Counted from the stretch's first letter, positions 34,076 to 43,355 are shown. The stretch is DNA of 64,000 nt from JAPOUP01 sp026708635 (GCA_965200115.1 OZ241336.1:3224001-3288000); one strand, 5' to 3'. Made by a program: numbers and translations. The notes: generated by a model from the letters alone, not told the origin.

Positions 34076-35254
34076 TCAGGCGCTGCGGTAGAGCTTGGTC
34101 ATCGAGAATTCCCGGTGGCCGAGCGCCTCCGCCGCCGTATGGCGACCGTTGGCGGTGCGGCGGATCATGTCTATCAGGGCATCACCCGCCTCATCGATCG
34201 TCATTTCCCGGCGAAGTATGCCCGACACGTCGACATCGACGTGCTCGCCCATGGTACGCACGGTGCGTGGATTCGCGGTGATTTTGATCACCGGCACGAT
34301 CGGGTTGCCCACGACATTGCCCTGGCCGGTCGGGAACGTGTGCACCACCGCGCCCCCCGCGGCCATCAGCGTCACGCATTCGGCCGCGGCGGAGGACGAG
34401 TCCATGAAGTAAAGCCCCGCGCCCGAGGCTGGCTGCTCCGCCGGATCGAGGATGTCAACGTACCTCGATGTCCGGCCGATTTTCTCGAGATTTCCGAGCG
34501 CCTTTTCCTCGATCGTGGTCAGGCCGCCCTCGATATTGCCTTTGGTCGGCTGGCTATCGCTGAGGTCATCGGTTTGATGCGCGAAGATAACCTCGTCCTG
34601 GTAGGCTTTCCACATCCCATACCAGCGCCGGCCCACTTCCTCGTTTACGGCGCGCTTGCGGCAGATGTGCTCCGCGCCCGTGATCTCCGAGGTTTCGCCG
34701 AAAAAGCCCGTTATGCCCTCGGGCAGAAGCTTGTCGTACATATTCCCGACCGTCGGGCAGGAGCCAAGACCTGTCGTCGTATCGCTCTCCCCGCACTTGG
34801 TGGAGATCCAGAGTTCGGAGACGCCGCATTCCTCCCGCCGCAGCTCCGTGGAGAAGTGCACGAACTCCTTCGCCGCCCAGGAGGCCGCGCGGACCGTCTC
34901 GAAATCGCCCTTTTGCTCGATCGAGAATTCGGCGACCCGCTTGCCGGTCCCGCGGATGCCCTCGGCGATGCGTCCGGTCCAGCCGGGTTCGATGCCGATC
35001 ACCACGACGGCCGAGACATTCGGATTCGCGCCGGTTCCGATCATGGTTCGGAAGTGCAGATCCAGATCCTCCCCGAACTGTAGCCGACCATAGGCATGCG
35101 GGATCGCGAGGGTACCCTTGACGTTATTGGCCACCGCCTCGCACGCGGCGTTCGAGATGTCGTCGACCGGCAGGATGACGACATGGTTGCGTACGCCCAC
35201 GCGCCCGTTTTCGCGTCGGTAGCCCATGAAGGTCATGTTGGAGTACTTAGTCAT
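34076..35254 (-). CDS. suyB: Sulfolactate sulfo-lyase, large subunit SuyB
   Basis: 392 residues of the UxaA/altronate-dehydratase large-subunit family. MGYRRENGRVGVRNHVVILP is the family N-terminus. The Cys-containing segments SELWISTKCGESDTTTG and GLGSCPTVGNMYD and the Gly-rich HTFPTGQGNVVGNP follow. With SuyA it forms the lyase that splits (R)-3-sulfolactate into pyruvate and sulfite. The suyA gene ends 13 bases upstream. An altronate- or galactarate-dehydratase role is the generic alternative, but the SuyA-type partner, HpsN and ComC together favour SuyB. Confidence 0.88.
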   Translation of the reverse strand: MTKYSNMTFMGYRRENGRVGVRNHVVILPVDDISNAACEAVANNVKGTLAIPHAYGRLQFGEDLDLHFRTMIGTGANPNVSAVVVIGIEPGWTGRIAEGIRGTGKRVAEFSIEQKGDFETVRAASWAAKEFVHFSTELRREECGVSELWISTKCGESDTTTGLGSCPTVGNMYDKLLPEGITGFFGETSEITGAEHICRKRAVNEEVGRRWYGMWKAYQDEVIFAHQTDDLSDSQPTKGNIEGGLTTIEEKALGNLEKIGRTSRYVDILDPAEQPASGAGLYFMDSSSAAAECVTLMAAGGAVVHTFPTGQGNVVGNPIVPVIKITANPRTVRTMGEHVDVDVSGILRREMTIDEAGDALIDMIRRTANGRHTAAEALGHREFSMTKLYRSA

Positions 35255-35267
35255 GGCCGCGCCTCCG

Positions 35268-35573
35268 CTACCAGCGTTTCGTTTTGAGGTTATGGGTGTG
35301 AACGTGCCCGCCCCTGGACACGCCGGCGATGACCTTCCCGATATCCTCGCCGTACTTTATCGCGGTATCGCCGGTCTTCAGGTCGATCAGCGCGATCTTG
35401 TGCCCGATCGGTACGTCGGTCTCGGCGGTCAGGCGAAAGGTGGAATTGTCATGCGTGACGCAGCACAGCATGTCGGTGCCCGCGGTCAGCCCCTCGACCA
35501 CCACGACACCGACGTTGTCGGCACGTTCATGCACCAGGAGGTGCGGGATTTCGTTCGGGGTGGGGTTCGACAT
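35268..35573 (-). CDS. suyA: Sulfolactate sulfo-lyase, small subunit SuyA
   Basis: A 101-residue SAF-domain protein, the UxaA N-terminal type. Features include HLLVHERADNVGVVVVEGL, the metal-binding His region VTHDNSTFRL, VPIGHKIALIDLKTGD and the C-terminal HVHTHNLKTKRW, all very close to SuyA. It combines with SuyB in the cytoplasm to release sulfite from sulfolactate. It is followed by suyB on the same strand and preceded at 14 bases by the zinc dehydrogenase. Confidence 0.9.
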   Translation of the reverse strand: MSNPTPNEIPHLLVHERADNVGVVVVEGLTAGTDMLCCVTHDNSTFRLTAETDVPIGHKIALIDLKTGDTAIKYGEDIGKVIAGVSRGGHVHTHNLKTKRW

Positions 35574-35587
35574 GGGCGTCTCCGGTG

Positions 35588-36565
35588 TCAGGCTGGTTTG
35601 AGAATGATCTTTGGCGCCGGAACGCGGCCGGCGCGTATGTCCGCGAAAGCTTGGGGGCCCGCCTCGAGGGATCGCGTCTCAATCCAGTCAAGCGGACCGA
35701 GACGGCCGTCGGAAATCGCCGCGGCGGTGTCCTGGAAATCCCGTGCGGTGTAGGTATAGGTGCCGATGAAGGTGATTTCCTGCAGGGTCATACGGCGGAT
35801 ATCGAGCCCGCCCGAGGCATCGCCGAGACCGATATGCAGTATCACGCCGCCGGGGGCGGTACGGGCCGAGGCGATGGCGCGCGTCGCGGCGTGACCGACG
35901 GCGTCGACCACGAGGGCGAACGTGCCGTCGGGATCCGCCACGGTGGCCACGTCGGTTCTTTCGGAGAGATAGCGGCGGCGTAGGTCGCCGCTCTCCGACA
36001 GGGTCACGCGCTCCACTCCCATGGCCCTGAGGGCCAATACCGCGGCCAGCCCTATGGCTCCGCCTCCGATCACCAATGCGTCGCGGCGCATAGCGGGATG
36101 GAGCGCCGCCAGGCCAACGCGCGCGGCGTGCCAACTGACGGCGAGAGGTTCGGTAAGGGCCGCGGTCCCCAGGGGCACGGTATCCGGCACGGTCACCAGA
36201 TTCCGCTCGGGTATGGAGATCATCTCGGCGAACGCGCCCTCCCGCGGCGGCATGGAGATGATCTGGCGGTTCGGGCAGATATTCTCGCGGGCCGATTTAC
36301 ATGCCGGGCAATCGCCGCAGGTCACCAGCGGATTGACCGTCACCCGTTCGCCGGCCCGTGGACCGCACTCGATCACTCCGGCGGCCTCATGGCCAAGGAT
36401 CAGGGGTGCGGGACGCCGGTCATCATGTCCGAGATACGCATGCATGTCGGACCCGCAGATGCCCGCGCTGTCGACGCGAACCAGGACCTCGTCCGCCATT
36501 GGCTCTGGAATCGGCCGGTCCCCCAGCTTCATCGCCCGCGGTCCCGTATAGACAAGCGCCTTCAT
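35588..36565 (-). CDS. Zinc-dependent alcohol dehydrogenase of the DHPS operon
   Basis: ATG 36565 gives 325 residues of the medium-chain dehydrogenase family. Catalytic zinc ligands are visible in AGICGSDMHAYLGHD (Cys) and LILGHEAAG (His-Glu). Four Cys of the structural zinc occur in CGDCPACKSARENIC. The NAD-binding GGGAIGL is near residue 180. DHPS pathways contain extra dehydrogenases (HpsO, HpsP) that interconvert the enantiomers of dihydroxypropanesulfonate via the ketone. This gene is the obvious candidate for that task, but I cannot tell which, so no symbol is given. Confidence 0.82.
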   Translation of the reverse strand: MKALVYTGPRAMKLGDRPIPEPMADEVLVRVDSAGICGSDMHAYLGHDDRRPAPLILGHEAAGVIECGPRAGERVTVNPLVTCGDCPACKSARENICPNRQIISMPPREGAFAEMISIPERNLVTVPDTVPLGTAALTEPLAVSWHAARVGLAALHPAMRRDALVIGGGAIGLAAVLALRAMGVERVTLSESGDLRRRYLSERTDVATVADPDGTFALVVDAVGHAATRAIASARTAPGGVILHIGLGDASGGLDIRRMTLQEITFIGTYTYTARDFQDTAAAISDGRLGPLDWIETRSLEAGPQAFADIRAGRVPAPKIILKPA

Positions 36566-36868
36566 GCCGTGGCGGCTCCGCCGACGGATACCCCAGCCCG
36601 TTCCGGGAAACATCGACGGTCCCCTGCATCCGGGACGGGCGCCCGGACGTCCGGATCCGTCCCGGCCCCGATGCGGTCGGAATGGATCCGCGCGGCGCCG
36701 CGTTCGGCTCGTCCGGGAGCGGCGGTGACGGCGATGTCGGACACCTCGTCTTCCGGCGGGATTGCGGCATCGGCGGGAGCCCCGGTCAGGGGCGCCGCCT
36801 CCGTTACCGCCCCCGTAACGGACGTCCGGCAGGCGCCGACCATGCCGCGGAAACGGGGATGACCGGCT
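36566..36868. other. Gap inside the sulfonate operon
   Basis: About 300 bases between hpsN and the zinc dehydrogenase, GC-rich, with open frames on both strands but no recognisable protein. It may hold an internal promoter or a deleted gene. Confidence 0.4.
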
Positions 36869-38176
36869 TCAGCCATCGGCCGACAGGCGGAAAGTCTCGT
36901 TGGGGAAATACTTCCTCAGGCGGATTTCGGCGGTGCGGGCGTGGGCCTCCATTCCCTCGAGCCTGGAAATCCTCGCGGTGGCTTCGGCCACCGGCCGCGC
37001 CCCGCTGCGCGTGGCGCGCTGCCAGGTTACGATCTTCATGTATTTGTGCACGCTGAGACCGCCCGTATAGCTCGCCGCGCCCGAGGTTGGCAGGACATGG
37101 TTCGTTCCGCTTGCCTTGTCTCCGAAAGCCACCGTTGTCTCCTCTCCCAGAAAGAGTGAGCCATAGCAGTTAAGCCTCGCGAGCCACCAGTCGAGATCCC
37201 CGGCTTGTACCGTAAGATGCTCCGGCGCGTATGTGTCCGATGTCGCCGCCATTTCCTCTCGGTCGGCGCAGACGATCACCTCGGCGTAATCACGCCATGC
37301 GGCCGTAGCGTTCTCGCGGTTCAGCTCCGGCAGGTCCTCGATCAGGCGCGGAACGAGGCGCATGACCTCTTCGGCCAGTTCCCTATGGTCCGTCACCAGC
37401 CAGACCGGCGAATTGTATCCATGCTCGGCCTGGCCGACGAGGTCGGCGGCCACGATCTCGGGGTCGGCGCTCGCGTCCGCCAGAACCAGGCTGTCCGTCG
37501 GGCCCGCGATCATGTCGATGCCGACCCGGCCGAAAAGCATCCGTTTCGCTTCCGCCACGAACTGGTTGCCGGGACCGACAAGGATATTGGCTTTCGGCAG
37601 GCCGAACAGGCCAAAGGTCATGGCGGCCACTCCCTGCACGCCACCCATGGCCATGATCCTGTCCACGCCACAGATATGCGCGGCGTAGACGATCGCGGGC
37701 GCGACCCCGACGCCGTCCCGGGGAGGCGAGCAGGCCACGATATGCCGGCAGCCGGCGACCTTGGCCGTGGTGACCGTCATGATGGCGCTGGCGATGTGGC
37801 TATAGCGCCCGGCGGGTATGTAGCAGCCCGCGGCGTCGACGGGGATGCTCTTCTGTCCGGCGACCAGGCCCGGCAGGACCTCGACCTCTATATCCCTTAG
37901 GGTCGCCTTCTGCGCCTCGGCGAATTTTCTTACGTTCGCGTGACTGAACTCGATGTCCTTCCTCAACCGTTCCGGAACCAGGGCCGCGGCGGCCTCGATC
38001 GCTTCCCGTGACAGCAGGATTTCGCCATCGTAGCCGTCAAACCTCCTGGCGTATTCAAGTGCCGCGGCGTCCCCTCCGGCCTCGATGTCGTCAAGGATGC
38101 GACGCACCGTCTCCCTGGTGTCGGACGCGTCGCTGCGGGAGTGGAGCCTGGCTTTCTTGAGGTATTCGCGGGCCAT
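36869..38176 (-). CDS. hpsN: Sulfopropanediol 3-dehydrogenase HpsN
   Basis: A 435-residue histidinol-dehydrogenase-fold enzyme. Signatures are IPAGRYSHIASAIMTVTTAKVAG, GGVQGVAAMTFG, the zinc ligands in LVGQAEHGYNS (Gln, His) and GDKASGTNHVLPTSGAA (Asp), and the catalytic YAPEHL (Glu-His). The C-terminal SVHKYMKIVTWQ carries another zinc His. HpsN is the HisD homologue that oxidises (R)-DHPS to (R)-sulfolactate with two NAD. The TRAP genes upstream, suyAB downstream and absence of his genes exclude true HisD here. The start at 38176 leaves 5 bases to the TRAP gene stop. Confidence 0.9.
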   Translation of the reverse strand: MAREYLKKARLHSRSDASDTRETVRRILDDIEAGGDAAALEYARRFDGYDGEILLSREAIEAAAALVPERLRKDIEFSHANVRKFAEAQKATLRDIEVEVLPGLVAGQKSIPVDAAGCYIPAGRYSHIASAIMTVTTAKVAGCRHIVACSPPRDGVGVAPAIVYAAHICGVDRIMAMGGVQGVAAMTFGLFGLPKANILVGPGNQFVAEAKRMLFGRVGIDMIAGPTDSLVLADASADPEIVAADLVGQAEHGYNSPVWLVTDHRELAEEVMRLVPRLIEDLPELNRENATAAWRDYAEVIVCADREEMAATSDTYAPEHLTVQAGDLDWWLARLNCYGSLFLGEETTVAFGDKASGTNHVLPTSGAASYTGGLSVHKYMKIVTWQRATRSGARPVAEATARISRLEGMEAHARTAEIRLRKYFPNETFRLSADG

Positions 38177-38181
38177 AGGGG

Positions 38182-39513
38182 TTATCTGTACACTTCCGGC
38201 AGGAGGGAGGTTGAGATTGCCGGGATATACGCGATCAAGAGTGTCACCACTAGCATGAAAAGGACGAACGGGACCGCGCGGTAGGCGATCCTCAGAATCG
38301 ATTCTCCGGTGATGCCCGATACCACGAAAAGGTTGAGCCCGAGTGGGGGGGTGATGAATCCGACGCCGAGCGCCGTGATCATCATTATGCAGAACTGAAC
38401 GTCGTTCATGCCGATATTGTCGGCCAGGGGCTTCAGAATCGGCGCGAGGATCACGATGTTGGGCGTGGTCTCCATCACGCAGCCCGCGGCGATCAGTATC
38501 AGGACCATGATGCCGATCAGTACCGCCGGTTCGTTACTGAGCGAGGTCAGCGCGAAGACGAAACCCTGCGGCACGCCGAGCACGGCGAGTGCCTGGGCAA
38601 GCGGTAGCGAGAACGCGATGATCGGAAGGATCACCCCGTTGACCTTGGCGGAACTCACCAGCATCGCCGGGAAGTCGGATAGCTTCAGGGTGCCAAGGAT
38701 AAACCCGATCGCGATGGTTGTCACCACGGCCACCGCGCCGGCCTCCGTGGGCGTCAGCTGTCCCGAAAAGATGCCGTAGAAGATTATGCCCGGCACGAGG
38801 AACGCGTACCAGCCGGACCTTACCGACCGCCACAGGTTCCGCCGCCATTCCGCCGCCGTCATGATGCCGCCCCCTTCCCAGAGGTTAAGCCGGTTCATCA
38901 CGACGTTGGTGAGCAGGATCGAGACCAGGATCAGGAGACCGGGGATAAGGGCGGCGAGGAAGAGGGTTGAGACCGCGATGCCCAGAACGAGCCCGATGAT
39001 GATATACGCGATGGACGGCGGTATCAGGATTCCGGTGCAGGCACCCGCGGCGACCAGCGCGCAGGCGTAGGGACGCGGATAGCCGGACTCCTGCAGGCGG
39101 TCGATGGTCATCCGGCCAACGGCCGCGGCGCCGGCGGCGTCGGAGCCGGAGATGGCGGCGAACATGCCGCAGACCAGCACCGTGGCGGACCCGAAGCCGC
39201 CTCTGGCCCAGCAGGTCAACGCTTCGGCCACGTCGAGGAATTTCTTCGAGAGGCCGGTTCGCACCAGAACGTCGCCCGTCAGTATGAACAACGGGACGGC
39301 CGTGAGCGCGAAATGATCAATGCCGTGGAACAGGCTCTCGCCGACAAGGCTGAGAGGAAGAACCCCGGACATCATAAGCATCGAGATGGCGGCGGCACCG
39401 ATCGCCGCCCAGACCGGGACGGCGAGCGCGACGAGAATCACGAACAGGATGACCGGCAGGTAGAAGTCCCATCCGAGGACCACGGCCTGGTTTTGGAGTT
39501 GTTGCCAAAGCAT
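38182..39513 (-). CDS. hpsM: TRAP transporter large permease (DctM type), HpsM
   Basis: A 443-residue very hydrophobic protein with about 12 helices. It shows the DctM signatures GLSKKFLDVAEALTCW, AAISGSDAAGAAAVGRM (substrate/Na loop), TGILIPPSIAYIIIG and CVMETTPNIVILAPIL. It catalyses sodium-coupled import together with the DctQ and DctP proteins encoded upstream. Its position immediately before hpsN assigns it to DHPS uptake. Order K-L-M follows the TRAP convention P-Q-M. Confidence 0.9.
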   Translation of the reverse strand: MLWQQLQNQAVVLGWDFYLPVILFVILVALAVPVWAAIGAAAISMLMMSGVLPLSLVGESLFHGIDHFALTAVPLFILTGDVLVRTGLSKKFLDVAEALTCWARGGFGSATVLVCGMFAAISGSDAAGAAAVGRMTIDRLQESGYPRPYACALVAAGACTGILIPPSIAYIIIGLVLGIAVSTLFLAALIPGLLILVSILLTNVVMNRLNLWEGGGIMTAAEWRRNLWRSVRSGWYAFLVPGIIFYGIFSGQLTPTEAGAVAVVTTIAIGFILGTLKLSDFPAMLVSSAKVNGVILPIIAFSLPLAQALAVLGVPQGFVFALTSLSNEPAVLIGIMVLILIAAGCVMETTPNIVILAPILKPLADNIGMNDVQFCIMMITALGVGFITPPLGLNLFVVSGITGESILRIAYRAVPFVLFMLVVTLLIAYIPAISTSLLPEVYR

Positions 39514-39525
39514 CCGCCGGGCCCC

Positions 39526-40041
39526 TCAGTCGAACAGCCTGTCGCCCTCGTACGCGGGCCTGCCGTGTCTAAGGTCGCGGACGTCGCGCAGAAACGACTG
39601 GACAAGACGCAGCATGACAAGGCTGAAGCCGATGGGTACGGCACTCAGGAACCAGACTTGGCTGATTCTCAGGCCGTGGGTGACCGAACCGAATTCCCAG
39701 GACACGAGTACCGTTTCGAATGACCAGTACAGCGCCACCAGAGCCACTCCGAACATCACCAGGTCGCCAAAAATATAGAGCGCCGCCTTTATCCGGGGGC
39801 TGACATAGTTCATGATCACGTCGATCCGGATATGGCCTCGTTCCCTGACCGCCGCCGCGGCGCCGATCCAGGCAAGATAGATGAAAGAGTATCGCACGAT
39901 CTCCTCACCCCAGATCGACGAGTAGGAGAACACCTCGCGTCGGATGACTTCGATGAACATGGTCCCGACGAGCATCACGTAGAAGACAAGCAGTGCCCAT
40001 CGCTCCGCGTTGCGGTTGACGGCCAATATCGCTTTGTCCAT
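39526..40041 (-). CDS. hpsL: TRAP transporter small permease (DctQ type), HpsL
   Basis: I start at ATG 40041 (171 residues); an ATG eight codons upstream (40065) is in frame. Four transmembrane helices and the DctQ motif RREVFSYSSIWGEEIVRYSF (about 33-52), followed by ERGHIRIDV. It anchors the large permease and docks the loaded binding protein. Twelve bases separate its stop from hpsM. Confidence 0.88.
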   Translation of the reverse strand: MDKAILAVNRNAERWALLVFYVMLVGTMFIEVIRREVFSYSSIWGEEIVRYSFIYLAWIGAAAAVRERGHIRIDVIMNYVSPRIKAALYIFGDLVMFGVALVALYWSFETVLVSWEFGSVTHGLRISQVWFLSAVPIGFSLVMLRLVQSFLRDVRDLRHGRPAYEGDRLFD

Positions 40042-40118
40042 GGTATCCAGCCCTCGCTCGCGCATGTCCCGACGCCACCGGCCCCGTCGTGTCGGGCACG
40101 GTGGTGCCGGTCCGTTGC

Positions 40119-40143
40119 GGGCGGCCCCTCTAGAGAGCCGCCC
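40119..40143 (-). promoter_or_regulatory. Hairpin after the TRAP binding-protein gene
   Basis: GGGCGGC (40119-40125) and GCCGCCC (40137-40143) frame a loop that itself holds CTCTAGAG. It starts about 10 bases after the hpsK stop and precedes hpsL. A second, smaller hairpin (GGCAC/GTGCC) lies near 40095-40109. Likely an mRNA-protecting element or attenuator. Confidence 0.6.
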
Positions 40144-40152
40144 GGATCGTGG

Positions 40153-41304
40153 TTACGCGTCGTGCACGTAATGGCGCCCCAAGGTTCCGGCGGCCTCCTC
40201 GAGTCTCGCGAACGTGTCCATTGATCCGGACAGATCGACCTTGAACTCATCCCATTCGCTACGCTGGTAACCGCCGACGGACTGCCATTCCGCCAGCTGG
40301 TCGCCGCTGAGGCTATGGAACTCGACGCCGTTGGCGATCAGTTCGGACATCGCGTAGGACCGCGCGGCTGGCACCTTCGCCAGATTCTGCGCCTGGGTGA
40401 TTTCCCCGGCGAACTCGATGCCTTCCCGCACGTCTCCGGGCAGGCTTTCAAACCACTCTAGGTTTATGGAGTAGACCTGGCTGTCGGGCACCGCCTGGGT
40501 AAAGGTCACGTGGCTCAGTATCTCGCCGAAGCCGAAGACATGCAGCGCGCCGACCGCCGGGTCCAGCGCGTCGGCCACGCCCTGGCGAATCGCCGAGGGG
40601 GTCTCGCCCCAGGCCACCGGCGTCGGATTGGCGCCGACCATGCGGTAGTACTGCTGCAGCATCGCCGAGCCCGGGACGCGGAACTTCACTCCCGCCATAT
40701 CGCCGGGGGTGATGATGGCGCTGCCGCCCTTGCGTACGGCCACGACCCGCGGATCGATCACGATGTAGAACAATGCCTTGAATCCCGAATCGGCGATCCG
40801 TGGATCAACCTCGAGCTTCCAGACATCCGAACTGGTGAGGTTGGTGAACCTCTGGTTGGAGCCACAGAAATACGGCAGGTTGATCAGGTCGACCACCGAC
40901 GCGAAGGGGGCGAAGTTCGACAGAGAATGCTGGGCGCACTGGATCGTCCCGGTCTGAACCGCCTGGGCCAAAGCGCCGCCGGCGCCGAGCTGCCCGCCGG
41001 GCGCGAGCCGCACGTAGACCTTGCCGTTGGTCATGTTCTGGATGTTTTCCTTCAGATCCAGCTGCATGATCGGGTAGCTGCGGGACGCACCGAGAACGTA
41101 GGCCGTGGCAATCGTCATGACGTGATCGGCGGCGCCCTCACGCTCGCGCTCCTCCTGGGCGGTCTGCGCCGCGGCCGCGTCTGACCACAGCACTCCGCCC
41201 GCGCCCGCCACCAGCGCGGCGGTAAAGCCGCCGGTGGCCGACAGCTTCAGGAAATTCCTGCGTTCGGCTGAGGCAAGCTCGGTACGCTTGTCATTATCTG
41301 GCAT
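40153..41304 (-). CDS. hpsK: TRAP transporter binding protein (DctP type), HpsK
   Basis: ATG 41304 with GGAGGG at ideal spacing gives 383 residues. The N-terminus has a twin-arginine signal (ERRNFLKLS, then a hydrophobic GGFTAALVAGAGGVL, cleavage near AAAAQ), so it is exported folded by Tat. The mature part is a DctP fold with APGGQLGAGGALAQAVQTGTIQ and GVKFRVPGSAMLQQYYRMVGANPTPVAWGE, where the conserved Arg binds the acid group of the ligand. Context assigns DHPS. It is followed by a hairpin and hpsL. Confidence 0.9.
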   Translation of the reverse strand: MPDNDKRTELASAERRNFLKLSATGGFTAALVAGAGGVLWSDAAAAQTAQEEREREGAADHVMTIATAYVLGASRSYPIMQLDLKENIQNMTNGKVYVRLAPGGQLGAGGALAQAVQTGTIQCAQHSLSNFAPFASVVDLINLPYFCGSNQRFTNLTSSDVWKLEVDPRIADSGFKALFYIVIDPRVVAVRKGGSAIITPGDMAGVKFRVPGSAMLQQYYRMVGANPTPVAWGETPSAIRQGVADALDPAVGALHVFGFGEILSHVTFTQAVPDSQVYSINLEWFESLPGDVREGIEFAGEITQAQNLAKVPAARSYAMSELIANGVEFHSLSGDQLAEWQSVGGYQRSEWDEFKVDLSGSMDTFARLEEAAGTLGRHYVHDA

Positions 41305-41325
41305 TTTTCCCTCCAAAGTATGTAA

Positions 41326-41517
41326 TCATTGGTTTCCGGAAACTCCCGACTTCGCCTTGGCTTCGAGTCTGAGTATGTCCGCCACAAAAGCGATCGAGGC
41401 GCAGAACAGCAGGATCATTTCGGCTACATTGCCGAGCGGGGCTTGCCCGTTGATCGATCCAAGGGTTACGTTCAGGACGAAACCCGAAAGCATAACGGAT
41501 GCGATGACCAAGCCCAT
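41326..41517 (-). CDS. Small two-helix membrane protein heading the sulfonate operon
   Basis: 63 residues from ATG 41517, preceded by a strong GGAGG five bases upstream. Two hydrophobic helices are visible (MGLVIASVMLSGFVLNVTLG and NVAEMILLFCASIAFVADIL), with a short polar tail. The stop lies 21 bases before the hpsK start, so it is probably the first gene of the hps operon. I do not recognise a family. A role in transporter assembly is conceivable only from its position. Confidence 0.62.
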   Translation of the reverse strand: MGLVIASVMLSGFVLNVTLGSINGQAPLGNVAEMILLFCASIAFVADILRLEAKAKSGVSGNQ

Positions 41518-42082
41518 TCCTACCTCCGTCGACGACGATCCGGCGGTTATCCGTAAGCGCTTGTATTTCGCAATGCAAGATCCCGCGTTTCCGCGAGTCG
41601 TCCACACGATCCTCCAGCCACGGACAATCCCCGTGGCGGTTGGCCAGATCGCTCCCGCCGGCGCCGATTTCCTGTCCGACGCGTTCCGCATTGCCGGCAC
41701 GTCCGCACTCCCCTGGAGGAGCGTTACCGTTCGGACTGTCCGGAATGGCTGGTGAGGCTCGTGCGCCTGCCGCCCCGATCTGCATGGCGAGTCCGGCCCT
41801 CACGGGTTGAGGGATCCGGGAACCGGGAGGGCACACCGGGTTTGACACCGCCGGAGGCTCCGGAGCGACCCGCAAGCGGTAACCGGCTGGTGGCGCGGAT
41901 CGCGCTCGCCGCGTCATTCGCGTCGAGGACGCAGGGAGTTTGGAAAGCGAACCACTGGAGAATCGCATCCCCCGACAATCAAGCGCTGGACATCGCGCCC
42001 GGTTTCCGGTAACGGGCTAGCGTCCGCAATTTGACATCCGGATGCGGACAGCAAGCTGCCGGGACCGGAGCGAAACACGGCG
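41518..42082. other. Divergent intergenic region
   Basis: About 565 bases between the hps operon (minus) and the desaturase gene (plus). It must contain both promoters. I see no regulator gene, no clear operator palindrome and no convincing coding frame. Confidence 0.45.
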
Positions 42083-43084
42083 ATGGACATGGACATCCGG
42101 GAGTATTTGAGGCCTTTCACGGTTAAGGATAACCGAATGGCGGCGGTAAGCTATTTCGGCACACTCTCCGCGTTTCTGGCCGCGATCTGGGCTTCGGTGG
42201 AACTGGTGGACGCGGGCTATTGGTGGGCTTCGGCACCATTGATCGTCGTTATCACCTTCAGCCTGGCGCGGGCCTACGTGCTACAGCACGATACCGGCCA
42301 CTACTCCCTGTTCCGGGAAAGATGGCAGAACGATCTGGCGGGTCATTTTCTCTCCGTCTTCACGTTTACGCCTTACCGCGCGATGCAGTACAATCACAAT
42401 ATGCACCACGCCTATCTCGGCAATCTGGAGCGTCGCGAAACCACCGAAATCCATACCATGACCGTGCGGGAATGGCGTGACGCGTCTCCCGGCCAACGTC
42501 TGCGCTATCGCCTATATCGCAACCCCCTGATTCTATTGCCGGCCGGTGGGTTGTTCACATATTTCATCGCTTACCGATGGCCGAAAAACGCGACCAAAGT
42601 CGGTGTTCCGGGCATCATCGCCCATAATTTAATGATGCTGGCGTGGTTCTTCATCCTCCATCAAATGGCTGGCTGGGCCGGACTTGCGGTTTTGGCGACG
42701 TCAGCCGTGATCGCTTCCATGCTGGGTGTCTTCATGGTCTACCTGCAGCATAATTTCGAGGATACCTACTGGGACCGCAAACCCGGTCTGGATTTCCGGA
42801 GCGCCACTCTTCAGGGTTCGTCATGCCTTGATCTCGGTCACCTTTGGGACATAGGCACCTGCAATATCGCATATCACGACATTCATCATTTCATGCCGGC
42901 GATTCCGAGTTACAGGCTTCGGAAAGCGCATCATGGCATGCCCGAGGATCTGGCGCGTCAGCAGCGGCGCATCAAGTGGCCGGAAGCGCTCCGCAGCTTC
43001 AGGCTGAAGCTTTGGGACGAGGAATCGCGCCGTTTGGTGCCGTTTCCGCGGGAAGCCGGACACGCTCCGGTTCCGGCTGAGTAG
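42083..43084 (+). CDS. Fatty-acid desaturase family membrane di-iron enzyme
   Basis: 333 residues with the three histidine boxes of the family: HDTGH (about 70), HNMHH (about 107) and HDIHH (about 270). There are hydrophobic helices at about 20-60, 150-170 and 185-220. Two ATGs six bases apart (42083, 42089) are possible starts. It introduces a double bond or hydroxyl into a lipid acyl chain or related substrate in the membrane. It is a single gene; the nearest features are the divergent sulfonate operon and an AbiE locus. Carotenoid or sterol-type oxygenases share the fold, so the substrate is open. Confidence 0.85.
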   Translation: MDMDIREYLRPFTVKDNRMAAVSYFGTLSAFLAAIWASVELVDAGYWWASAPLIVVITFSLARAYVLQHDTGHYSLFRERWQNDLAGHFLSVFTFTPYRAMQYNHNMHHAYLGNLERRETTEIHTMTVREWRDASPGQRLRYRLYRNPLILLPAGGLFTYFIAYRWPKNATKVGVPGIIAHNLMMLAWFFILHQMAGWAGLAVLATSAVIASMLGVFMVYLQHNFEDTYWDRKPGLDFRSATLQGSSCLDLGHLWDIGTCNIAYHDIHHFMPAIPSYRLRKAHHGMPEDLARQQRRIKWPEALRSFRLKLWDEESRRLVPFPREAGHAPVPAE

Positions 43085-43355
43085 GCGCTTCATCCTGACG
43101 GAGGTCCCGTGAAGGGTGGCTCTGGCGGGACGGGAACCGCCTTTGCCAGGGTTCTGGCTGGATATCAGGCGACCCGATTCCGCGCCCTAACGCATGTTGG
43201 ATGCGAATATGGCATGGGCAGGACTGTCAGACGATGGGCGATAGGCATAGCGTCCGTACGACTGCGCCGGGCGGGCCCTTTACATCTTCGGATCGCTGTC
43301 GCTCCGCACCGTCTTCGCTGGGCTTGCAAAGGCCTCCCGTGCCTTGGCGAGATGC

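Noticed and set aside
33701..35083. A 460-codon plus-strand frame opposite comC and suyB
   Set aside because: Antisense to two well-defined enzyme genes, with Arg/His/Gly-biased composition and no ribosome site.
36869..38176. Histidine biosynthesis hisD
   Set aside because: The fold is the same, but there are no his genes nearby and the TRAP, suyAB and comC context plus overall similarity indicate HpsN.
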